Source of the DNA: Bacillota bacterium | GTDB taxonomy: Bacteria; Bacillota; Clostridia; Christensenellales; Aristaeellaceae | NCBI GenBank assembly: GCA_023436585.1 | Contig: JAEZIN010000018.1 | Coordinates: 62,001-126,000 of the forward strand | Reading direction: 5' to 3' | Length of the DNA stretch: 64,000 bases | Shown here: positions 7,845 to 14,812 of the stretch, in pieces | Layout: every line of letters begins with the position of its first letter | How positions within the stretch are numbered: the stretch's first letter is position 1 | The notes under the pieces: model-generated | What the model was told of the DNA's origin: nothing | Database searches by the model: none | What the model saw: only the letters and a program-made list of their open reading frames with translations | Program-made: the position numbers and the translations under genes

Positions 7845-8543
7845 ATGCGCCGCGTTTTAGGCTATCTAGGGCTTGCTCTGCTGCTGGCGTCCGCATTCTT
7901 GCTGGGCGCCAGCCGCCTTTTGCCCAGTTTGGATGCGGCCCGTTGGGCGGATGCTACCGAGACCACGGGGCAGATCGTAGGCTTTGCCCAAAGCGGAACC
8001 ACCCAAAGGCCGCTCATTTGCTTTGTCGCCTCAAGCGGCGAACCGTATGTATTTGAGGCAGATTCTTTCAAACCCTCCATGCTAAAGGGGCAGGTTGTAA
8101 TCGTTCGCTATTTCCTTGCGCCGGAACTGCGGGCATCACTAAAACCAGACTTCACTTCCGCTCAAATGTGGTTGGGAATCATCGGCTGCGTGCTGGCAGC
8201 GGCGGGGCTTGTGTCGCTGTTCTTTCAGGCTCGGAAATCCTCCCTTCGCAGGCAGCTTATGCTCTATGGCACACGGCTTAATGCCACCGTCACAAGCCTG
8301 GTTGTGAAAAGCAGTATTACGGTGAACGGACGCCATCCTACTGTGATCACCTGCGCCGTGCACAACCCCCAAGGCCTTGGGGAATGGACGTTTAAAAGCG
8401 GCTGGATATGGCAGCTTACGCCCGCTTTGAAAGTGGGCAGCACTGTGCCGGTGCTGGTGGACTTGTACCGGCCAAAGCAATACTGCGTGCTGGCGGAGGA
8501 GGCCGAGCCGGCTCAACGGGACGCTACCCAAAGCGTTCTGTAA
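7845..8543 (+). CDS. DUF3592-like membrane protein
   Basis: 232 residues from ATG 7845. It has an N-terminal hydrophobic helix (LGLALLLASAFLLGASRLL), an extracytoplasmic stretch of about 90 residues containing a TTGQIVGFAQSGTTQRPLICF unit, a second helix (WLGIIGCVLAAAGLVSLFF), and a second similar unit with LYGTRLNATVTSLVV near the C-terminus. This alternation of TM helix and small beta domain fits the DUF3592 group, whose function is unknown. It directly follows degV and is probably in the same transcript. Confidence 0.6.
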   Translation: MRRVLGYLGLALLLASAFLLGASRLLPSLDAARWADATETTGQIVGFAQSGTTQRPLICFVASSGEPYVFEADSFKPSMLKGQVVIVRYFLAPELRASLKPDFTSAQMWLGIIGCVLAAAGLVSLFFQARKSSLRRQLMLYGTRLNATVTSLVVKSSITVNGRHPTVITCAVHNPQGLGEWTFKSGWIWQLTPALKVGSTVPVLVDLYRPKQYCVLAEEAEPAQRDATQSVL

Positions 8544-8651
8544 GGTTTCTTGCAACATTTCTTTGCGGGAGAATGGCGCAAAATCAGTCTTCGGCGGTTG
8601 ACATACGTCCCAGTATCGGCTATAATCAATAAGCCTTGTTTCAAGGCATAT

Positions 8652-8728
8652 GTGCCCGTAGCTCAGTTGGATAGAGCGTTGGACTCCGACTCCAAAGGTC
8701 ACAGGTTCGAATCCTGCCGGGCATACCA
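8652..8728 (+). tRNA. tRNA-Arg (anticodon CCG)
   Basis: A complete cloverleaf of 77 bases with encoded CCA (8726-8728). The anticodon CCG lies at 8686-8688 in the loop CTCCGAC flanked by a TTGGA/TCCAA stem, the T arm is ACAGG-TTCGAAT-CCTG(C), and the acceptor closes with a terminal G-T pair. The 3' part (from 8683) is duplicated exactly at 22748, so this gene is the integration target of the adjoining mobile element, and the integrated copy restores the tRNA. Confidence 0.97.
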
Positions 8729-8729
8729 A
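8683..8729 (+). other. attL of the satellite-like element
   Basis: The 47 bases from the tRNA anticodon loop through CCA plus one base recur identically at 22748-22794. This copy is inside the functional tRNA gene and therefore marks the left junction. Confidence 0.93.
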
Positions 8730-8733
8730 CGGA

Positions 8734-8766
8734 AAACCCTGTAATCTCAACGGTTACAGGGTTTTT
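8734..8766 (+). terminator. Terminator after tRNA-Arg(CCG)
   Basis: A 9-bp stem (8736-8744 with 8754-8762) of the form ACCCTGTAA...TTACAGGGT followed by a T-run. Because it lies right of attL it is carried by the element. Nearly the same hairpin follows the decayed att copy at 25.2 kb and the tRNA-Arg(ACG) at 48.2 kb. Confidence 0.85.
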
Positions 8767-8802
8767 GCTTATAATTATATATAACTAATCCATTTTGTGA
8801 AA

Positions 8803-8822
8803 AGCCTATTTTGGTGACTACT
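8803..8822 (+). repeat. Left copy of a 20-bp direct repeat, candidate integrase arm site
   Basis: The 20 bases here (AGCCTATTTTGGTGACTACT) recur exactly at 22624-22643. Both copies lie just inside the element ends, between the att core and the first gene, where arm-type integrase or excisionase sites are expected. Confidence 0.6.
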
Positions 8823-8836
8823 GCTTCGAAACCGCC

Positions 8837-10054
8837 TTATTTTACTGACTTTTTCAGACGTTTCCGAGCATCATCTAGCGTATCTTCCAGGACTCCTGGT
8901 ATTGCTTTGTCCTGCCGCTCGAAGGCATGAGCATAAATATCTAGTGTTGTAGATGTCCGTGAATGCCCCATACGCTTACTGACAGTAACAGGGTCCATTC
9001 CGGCACCGCCGCTAATGAGCAACGTAGCCCCGGTATGACGAAGATCATGAAGCCGGATCATAGGCAGCTCGTTAACCTGCAAAAGCTTACGGAATTTGCT
9101 GGACGGTGAATCCACATTCATCCGTTTGCCATTCCATTGTGTGAATACTGCGCCTTCATCAATCCAGATATCCCCCATTGCCAAACGCTGAGTATTCTGA
9201 TCCAGCTTATGCTCTTTGAACAGTTTCATCATTGAGGCTGGAAGATATACCGTTCTATTGCCTGCCCTCGTCTTAGGGTCTTTGATAAGTTGACCCTCTT
9301 TGGGCACGTAAGCAGCACTTTGCCGGACAATCACACATTGGCGCTCAAAATCAACTGCATCCCAATTCAAGCCTACCAGCTCACCACGCCGCATCTGTGA
9401 TTGCATAGCAAGCGTGAAGAATGTTTTCCATTGTAGCTCTTCCTTCTCGAGTGCATCAAGAAAGAGGATTACTTGCTCGTCCGTATAGGGTTTAAACTCT
9501 TTCGTATCCTTCATTGGAGGCTGTATCGCCTGTGCTGGATTAATGGCGATATACTGCCACATAACCGCATTTTTAAGCATGCTAAAAAGCAGCCCGTGAT
9601 ATTTTTGCGTATACGTGCCAGAGAGTTTTTTGCCATTTGCCCTAGACGTAAGCGGCTTTTCCTTCTCCAATTGGCTATAGAATCGATTCAACGTCGCTGG
9701 AGTGATATCCTGAATATAAATATGCCCAAGGGCGGGAAGGATACGGGACTTCAGGAGATACTCATATGTATATATAGTTCTGGGAGATAGCTTGCGACGA
9801 TGGGCATAACTCTCCATCCACTCTTTACTGAAATCAGCAAGCGTTATCTTTTTTGCTACCGTAAGCTTATGCCGTCTGAAATCCGTCTCTAGTTCGGCAG
9901 CAAGGCGGTTGGCCTCGCGCTCTTGAGCTTTCATGGTCATGCCGGGGTCTACACGCACGGTACGGCACAGACGGCGCTTTTTGCCCCCATCATATCCGTC
10001 GCAGATTGTAATGCGCCAAGAACCTTCTCCACGGTTTTCTAGGGTATATCCCAT
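8837..10054 (-). CDS. int: Tyrosine recombinase/integrase
   Basis: 405 residues from ATG 10054, behind an AGGAAG site. It catalyses site-specific integration and excision at the tRNA-Arg att sites. An N-terminal arm-binding AP2-like region (GSWRITICDGYDGGKKRRLCRTV) is followed by a SAM-like core-binding domain (LADFSKEWMESYAHRRKLSPRTIYTYEYLLK) and the catalytic domain. Catalytic residues are visible: Arg in QMRRGELVGLNW, HxxR in LHDLRHTGATLL, His in RMGHSRTSTTLDIYAH and the final Tyr. It lies at the attL end, transcribed toward it and seven bases after the repressor gene, as usual for Gram-positive islands. It looks intact. Confidence 0.95.
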   Translation of the reverse strand: MGYTLENRGEGSWRITICDGYDGGKKRRLCRTVRVDPGMTMKAQEREANRLAAELETDFRRHKLTVAKKITLADFSKEWMESYAHRRKLSPRTIYTYEYLLKSRILPALGHIYIQDITPATLNRFYSQLEKEKPLTSRANGKKLSGTYTQKYHGLLFSMLKNAVMWQYIAINPAQAIQPPMKDTKEFKPYTDEQVILFLDALEKEELQWKTFFTLAMQSQMRRGELVGLNWDAVDFERQCVIVRQSAAYVPKEGQLIKDPKTRAGNRTVYLPASMMKLFKEHKLDQNTQRLAMGDIWIDEGAVFTQWNGKRMNVDSPSSKFRKLLQVNELPMIRLHDLRHTGATLLISGGAGMDPVTVSKRMGHSRTSTTLDIYAHAFERQDKAIPGVLEDTLDDARKRLKKSVK

Positions 10055-10061
10055 ACTCTTC

Positions 10062-10622
10062 CTAATCTCCCATTCTTTCAATTAAACCTAACGCATCTTT
10101 CGAGTACCTTTTTATTTGATCGTTTGCCCAAAGCAAATAAACATTTTCGTCTATCTGTTTGTTCCTATAAAGCTTATAAAGGGATGCCCAATCCTCGAAA
10201 AAAGACAAGATTCTTGGATCAGCGCACTTCAATACAGCCTGAAAAATATGATACTTGCCATCTTCAGCAGCAACGGCATAGCCTTGATATTGCTTTAGAA
10301 AATTCGGAATTTGATCAGGCGGTAGCTTTTCTTCATCGAGACCAAAGTAAAGGGTTGTTCGCGACATATCAATAAGCATCTTAATCACTTCACCGATGCT
10401 TTTCGGAACACTTGAATCAGCCCAAAAACCGCAAAGCCAATCAAGGGATACATTGAAAGCTTTTGCAATTTTCATCGCTATTTCTAGTGGAGGCATTTTT
10501 GTTCCCTGTTCGTAAGCCGAATAAGCGGCTACAGATATTTCTGCCTTTTTCGCAAACTCCTTTTGGGTCATGTCTGATTTTATTCGCAGTTCCTTAATGC
10601 GTAATTTGAAATCTGTTTCCAT
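10062..10622 (-). CDS. XRE-family repressor of the element
   Basis: 186 residues behind a perfect AAAGGAGGG site. The N-terminal helix-turn-helix is clear (LRIKELRIKSDMTQKEFAKKAEISVAAYSAYEQGTKMPP, residues ~6-45), followed by a helical C-terminal region of ~120 residues with no recognisable peptidase, Ser-Lys dyad or metal site. Thus it is not an obvious LexA/CI-type self-cleaving repressor; in PICIs the equivalent Stl repressor is removed by a helper-phage protein. It is cotranscribed with the integrase and divergent from the early genes, with operator space in the 265-bp gap. Confidence 0.85.
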   Translation of the reverse strand: METDFKLRIKELRIKSDMTQKEFAKKAEISVAAYSAYEQGTKMPPLEIAMKIAKAFNVSLDWLCGFWADSSVPKSIGEVIKMLIDMSRTTLYFGLDEEKLPPDQIPNFLKQYQGYAVAAEDGKYHIFQAVLKCADPRILSFFEDWASLYKLYRNKQIDENVYLLWANDQIKRYSKDALGLIERMGD

Positions 10623-10643
10623 ATCAAAACCCTCCTTTTCCTA

Positions 10644-10672
10644 AGAATACCATGCCTCTTGTAATATGTCAA
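10644..10672 (-). promoter_or_regulatory. Repressor/integrase promoter
   Basis: On the minus strand TTGACA (10672-10667) and TATTCT (10649-10644) are separated by 17 bases. It points into the repressor and integrase genes and lies ~45 bases from the opposing early promoter. Confidence 0.8.
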
Positions 10673-10717
10673 TGAGATAGTATGATTTCTTTACGTTCAT
10701 TTATATACTCTACCATC

Positions 10718-10746
10718 TTGTATTTTTGTTCTTAGTATGATATAAT
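10718..10746 (+). promoter_or_regulatory. Early rightward promoter of the element
   Basis: TTGTAT at 10718-10723 and TATAAT at 10741-10746 with a 17-base spacer. The motif TAGTATGAT occurs both at about 10678 and overlapping the -10 region (10735-10743), giving a plausible pair of repressor half-sites between the two divergent promoters. Confidence 0.75.
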
Positions 10747-10820
10747 AGTATGTGCTTAAGGGGACTGCGGTTTTTGTTGATATCATTCGGTCTGATTTGT
10801 AAAAAAAGGAGAGAGAAATC

Positions 10821-10841
10821 ATGTTCAGAAGTGGCCCCTAG
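10821..10841 (+). CDS. Six-codon leader open reading frame
   Basis: ATG-TTC-AGA-AGT-GGC-CCC-TAG, preceded by AAAGGAGAGAG at good spacing, lies in the leader of the early transcript 46 bases before the excisionase-like gene. It encodes MFRSGP. It may be a translated leader peptide or the end of a decayed gene; no attenuator hairpin is obvious. Confidence 0.3.
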   Translation: MFRSGP

Positions 10842-10887
10842 TTGACCTTTTGACTTATGACCCAATTATTTATGGAGGTGAAAAACC

Positions 10888-11118
10888 TTGAAACTGGTTA
10901 AAGTGCAGGAAGCAGCTAATCTACTTGGGTTATCCATTTATGAACTTAGGGTCGGTATACAGGACGGACGGTATCCGGGGTACTGGACTCGTAACCGTAA
11001 GCGGCTCTTTGTGGACGTGGATACGCTTCAAGAATGCATACGCACCGAAATGGCAAAATCCCAAAAAGAAGCTCAGGAAGCAGTTGGAGGTCTGCCATTG
11101 TGCCTTACCCGTCAGTAA
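10888..11118 (+). CDS. xis: Excisionase-like helix-turn-helix protein
   Basis: 76 residues from TTG 10888, preceded by TATGGAGGTG. The N-terminus (KLVKVQEAANLLGLSIYELRVGIQDGRYPGYWTRNRKRLFVDVDTLQECI) is a MerR/excisionase-type winged helix as in phage and island Xis proteins, which bend DNA at att sites to drive excision and often repress the integrase promoter. It is the first full gene of the early operon and is followed by the primase after 25 bases. The non-ATG start fits the weak expression usual for such genes. Confidence 0.75.
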   Translation: MKLVKVQEAANLLGLSIYELRVGIQDGRYPGYWTRNRKRLFVDVDTLQECIRTEMAKSQKEAQEAVGGLPLCLTRQ

Positions 11119-11143
11119 TTAACGTTAGGAGGGATTCCTTGAG

Positions 11144-13411
11144 ATGGTAGGTGTACAGGAGATCAAGAAGAAAATAAGCTGTGTAGACGTGGCAAAACGG
11201 GCTAACTTGCCAATTACCAGGACCGGGGATCGCTGCCCATCCCCTTTTCACAAGGGCACTAATAGCACGTCCTTTGTTTGCTTTGATGACTTCTGGTATT
11301 CGTTCAGCGACGCCAAAGGTGGCGACGTGATCGACCTGTGGGCCATGCTCTTTGAGAATGGGGACAAGGGGCTTGCCATTAAGAAGCTGGCTGCAAGCGC
11401 CGGAGTAAAGGTTCAGGTGGACGAGAGCTGGAAGGAAAAGATCCGGGCCCTTTGTAACGAGGTTGCCTACTACAACGCCCAGCTTCGCCCGGAGGATTAC
11501 GGCTATCTGCACAGCCGGGGCCTATCGGACGATACGATACGGGATAGGCTGCTAGGGTATGATGGGAAAGGCATCGTGATCCCCTACTGGAAAAACGACT
11601 ATGTCTATGACTATACCGTCCGGCGCTATGAGGGAGAGCCGCGATATAAGCGCAGTGGGAAAGGGCTCGACAAGGCACCATGGGGGCAGCACACTTTAGG
11701 CCGGGGGGACAGCGTATGGCTGGTAGAGGGCAGTTTCGACGCTCTGGCGCTGGATCAAGAGGGCAAAGCGGTATTGTGCAGTACGAATCCCGAATTGGAT
11801 ACCCTGCGGCGATTCAAGACCGTGATCCTTGCCTATGACAACGACGAGGCAGGACTTGAATACACCCGCAAGGTAGCTTTGAAGCTGTTTACAGCCCGCA
11901 TCCCCTTCCAGATGGCGGAGTTCCCGGATAAAGACCTTGCTGAATATTACGTTGACGGGGGCAAAATGGATCGCATCCACCTGCGGGATGGTCTGGAAAA
12001 GCTTGTATCCGAATTTCAGGAATTAGACAGCTTCCGTAAGTTCGTTTGTCAAGCGGCCCGGTCATGCGATAGGCTGCGATTGGTAGAGCTTATCGATACC
12101 GGGAAGCAGTTCACCGAGAAAGAGCGCAAGACCATTGAGCGGATAGCCACCAGCGCCCCTACGGAAAGCGAAATCGCGGACGAGATCATTCATGGCAACG
12201 ACATGGTATACATTGAAAACGTGGGCTTTTACCAATGGGACGGCGTGATCTGGCGGCGGAGATCAGATATCTACATAAAGAGCATGGCAGACGTTGCTTA
12301 TGGGAAGTTCTTTGCCACATCTGTACGGTGTACCGCTGTATGCAACACGCTTAAAGCCCGGCTGCTTACAGATGCAAATTTCAACCGTAAACCCGTATTG
12401 ACCTTTACCAATGGCACCCTAGAGCTTGATACCGGGAACTTCCGCGCGGCACGTTCCAGCGATTATTGCAACTTCGCTATGTCATACCCTTACGAACCGG
12501 CGGCAAGGGCTGAGCTTTGGGAGAAGTTCATTTCTGATGTCGCTGATAATGATCACCTTCGAATAGAAGCATTGCAGCAACTTGCTGGGTACGTCCTTTT
12601 CCCGGATTGCAGGCACCAGAAAATGTTCGCGCTGATCGGTGACGGCGGAAACGGCAAATCGGTGTATCTAGAAATCCTACAAAAACTCTTTGGGGATGAA
12701 AACTGCTCCAACGTAGACCCGGCTGGCATCGTCGAGGACTTCCAGCGCATCTACCTGAAAGACAGCCTGCTTAATGTCGGCAGCGAGATCGACAACGATT
12801 TTAGCCGGGCAGAAAAGGTGCTGAAAAAGGTTGCTGCCGGGGAGGAAGTAACGGCCTGCTACAAGGGCCTAAACTATGTCAAGTTCTATCCCCGCTGTAA
12901 GCTCCTGTACGCCTGCAACGAAATGCCCAGGGCGGAGATAATAAAGGGCCTGGACAGGCGGCTTGTGTTCATCAAGTTCCCCTGCCAGTTCGTGGAGCAT
13001 CCAGACCCCAAGAATCCGCTGCAAAAGAAGCGGAATCTGAACATCATCCCCGAATTGCTGGAAGAATTGCCTGGCATCTTTAATTGGGCTTTCGAAGGGT
13101 ACAAAGCCCTTATATCTTTGGGCAACTTCACAGAAACCAGGGAGCAAACCGAATACATGCATTCGTTCAAGGAGCTTTCTAACCCCATCGTTGTGTTCTG
13201 TGAAGAATGCCCGTTCGAGGAAATGATGACCAGGGACGAAATATATACCGCATATGCGATGTGGTGTAGGGACACCGGAAACAAGGCCCTATCAAGGCAA
13301 ATTTTCCTCCCCAAATTTAGAGAGGTAATGGGGAAACGGATTAAAGATGAATCTCGGCGCAAAATAGGTGATAAACAGCCCTTTGTGTTGCTAATTAGCC
13401 CACTGGAATAG
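11144..13411 (+). CDS. Primase-helicase (CHC2/Toprim plus D5/P4-type SF3 helicase)
   Basis: 755 residues; replication protein of the element. The N-terminus carries a zinc-binding CHC2-type region (CPSPFHKGTNSTSFVCF, residues ~27-45), then a Toprim domain (VWLVEGSFDALALDQ, VILAYDNDEAGLEYTRK). After a D5_N-like linker comes the SF3 helicase with Walker A GDGGNGKS (~residue 500), NVGSEIDND and KLLYACNEMPRA plus the arginine-finger region KGLDRRLVFIKF. Such fused pri-rep proteins initiate autonomous replication of P4-like and PICI satellites. It starts behind AGGAGGGATTCCTTGAG. An origin would be expected downstream, but I could not identify iterons. Confidence 0.92.
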   Translation: MVGVQEIKKKISCVDVAKRANLPITRTGDRCPSPFHKGTNSTSFVCFDDFWYSFSDAKGGDVIDLWAMLFENGDKGLAIKKLAASAGVKVQVDESWKEKIRALCNEVAYYNAQLRPEDYGYLHSRGLSDDTIRDRLLGYDGKGIVIPYWKNDYVYDYTVRRYEGEPRYKRSGKGLDKAPWGQHTLGRGDSVWLVEGSFDALALDQEGKAVLCSTNPELDTLRRFKTVILAYDNDEAGLEYTRKVALKLFTARIPFQMAEFPDKDLAEYYVDGGKMDRIHLRDGLEKLVSEFQELDSFRKFVCQAARSCDRLRLVELIDTGKQFTEKERKTIERIATSAPTESEIADEIIHGNDMVYIENVGFYQWDGVIWRRRSDIYIKSMADVAYGKFFATSVRCTAVCNTLKARLLTDANFNRKPVLTFTNGTLELDTGNFRAARSSDYCNFAMSYPYEPAARAELWEKFISDVADNDHLRIEALQQLAGYVLFPDCRHQKMFALIGDGGNGKSVYLEILQKLFGDENCSNVDPAGIVEDFQRIYLKDSLLNVGSEIDNDFSRAEKVLKKVAAGEEVTACYKGLNYVKFYPRCKLLYACNEMPRAEIIKGLDRRLVFIKFPCQFVEHPDPKNPLQKKRNLNIIPELLEELPGIFNWAFEGYKALISLGNFTETREQTEYMHSFKELSNPIVVFCEECPFEEMMTRDEIYTAYAMWCRDTGNKALSRQIFLPKFREVMGKRIKDESRRKIGDKQPFVLLISPLE

Positions 13412-13425
13412 TCTAAAACGGCAGT

Positions 13426-13472
13426 GGTAGTTGCATAGTAACCATGCAACTACCCTGCAAGGAAAAAACCTT
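13426..13472 (+). repeat. 11-bp inverted repeat and a second small hairpin after the primase gene
   Basis: Arms 13426-13436 and 13444-13454 are perfect complements with a 7-base loop, followed at 13457-13472 by CAAGG-6-CCTTG. Neither has a strong T-run. They lie where a PICI origin or a processing signal could be. Confidence 0.45.
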
Positions 13473-13598
13473 GATTCCTATACTTTTTATACTTGCATAC
13501 CTTGCTAGGCTAAAATCAGTTATAAGGGAAAAGAAAAAAGAATTTGCTGTATGAAGCTGAATATAGAAAACTGCCTAGCAAGCTTGGAGGAGAAAACA

Positions 13599-14174
13599 AT
13601 GCCCAAAGGCATATATGACCGCGTGACTTCTCAAAACAAGAAAGGCATCCAAACGAACGTTGATCTTATCGTGGAGGAACCAAAGAGGTTAGCGCATCAG
13701 AATCTTGAGAGGATGCTTCAAAGTGCTGATAAACGCAAAAAAGTTCAGGTAGTCATGAGAAATTTGTTGCATTATTGGGAGATGGGTATGCAACCGGTGC
13801 AAACCGATGTTGAATTGGAAGAAAGACTAATGCAATTCTTCATGTCCTGTGCGGAAAATCAATCCATACCTACCGTTGAAAAAATGTGCTTAGCTATTGG
13901 CTACAATAGGAAAACTGTATGGGCGTGGGGGGATGGCAAACCTTCTTCACTTGGATACCGGACCCAACAAATCATCGAAAAAGCTAGGCAGATTATGGAA
14001 TCCTTTGATGCTGAGCTTCTGATGGAGAATTCAATCAATCCCGTAAGCTATATTTTCAGGGCCAAGAATTATTATGGTTTGGTGGATCGACAAGAACACG
14101 TGCTGCCCTCACAAAACTCGTTGTGTAATCCGGTTGACCCAGCGACTATTGCTGCTTCCCTGCCAGAAGAATAA
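13599..14174 (+). CDS. Putative small terminase subunit (TerS-like)
   Basis: 191 residues from ATG 13599, which follows TTGGAGGAG; an earlier ATG at 13551 lacks a site. A central helix-turn-helix is likely (QSIPTVEKMCLAIGYNRKTVWAWGDG), and the C-terminus has the phrase SINPVSYIFRAKNYYGLVDRQEHVLP, which resembles the NPVxGIFxxKNxFGYxDxxE stretch of phage small-terminase-like proteins. In satellites TerS redirects the helper phage packaging machinery to satellite DNA. The position downstream of the primase and at the end of the rightward operon supports this. A plain HTH regulator is the alternative. There is no large terminase. Confidence 0.55.
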   Translation: MPKGIYDRVTSQNKKGIQTNVDLIVEEPKRLAHQNLERMLQSADKRKKVQVVMRNLLHYWEMGMQPVQTDVELEERLMQFFMSCAENQSIPTVEKMCLAIGYNRKTVWAWGDGKPSSLGYRTQQIIEKARQIMESFDAELLMENSINPVSYIFRAKNYYGLVDRQEHVLPSQNSLCNPVDPATIAASLPEE

Positions 14175-14763
14175 ACGACTTTCGACTTTTGACATATATT
14201 TGCGCTTGCTACTATGCAGGCGCTTATCTGTTTTGGTGGAGACATCATAAAAAAGAAGTAATAAAAACAACCTTTTCAATTCCTGAACTACTATATTGAG
14301 GAAGGTTAAAGGCTTTTTCGCTTATAATCGCAGTACAAGACAATTATCGAGTCTTTTGCAAGTTTAAGCCTATGCTAAATCCCCTTTACCATATCTTTTT
14401 CCCGAAAAGGCCTTCTATCCAGCCCAAATTCAAAACTATTCGCGAAAGGGAGCATTTGCGAATAGTTTCATAGGTAAAGCGACACTATCGCATGCCAGAA
14501 AATACATATATTAGGTAGTTCTTACTGTTTCCGTCAGCCTATGCACTGTCCTTGCATGAATCGTGCATAAATCAAGCACGGTATACCTTCCCCATAACAA
14601 AAAGCACTCCCCCCACCACGTTATTTCTTGACAGCATACGCCAATTTTATAAGAATCAGGAATAAAAAAACCTTGCCTTAAGGCCACAGTTCACAGCCCT
14701 ATACCCCCTTGGGGGATGGCAGAATAGCTTGCGAATCGGGTTATCTCTTCAAATACTCCAAAA
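14175..14763. other. 590-bp noncoding stretch between TerS-like gene and cargo operon
   Basis: No supported reading frame. It contains a perfect 11-bp inverted repeat (14433-14443 with 14458-14468, 14-base spacer, no T-run), the 12-bp palindrome CCCCCTTGGGGG at 14705-14716, and otherwise A+T-rich sequence. This is a candidate place for the element's packaging site or origin, but nothing by eye proves either. Confidence 0.5.
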
Positions 14764-14790
14764 AACAAAAAGCCGGCTTCTTTGCCGGCT
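14764..14790 (-). terminator. Terminator of the UvrD-Mod-Res operon
   Basis: A 7-bp perfect stem (14771-14777 with 14784-14790) followed on the minus strand by TTTTTGTTTTTT. It lies 22 bases after the res stop codon. Confidence 0.88.
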
Positions 14791-14812
14791 AAGGTGATCG
14801 TGGGCTAACTGT

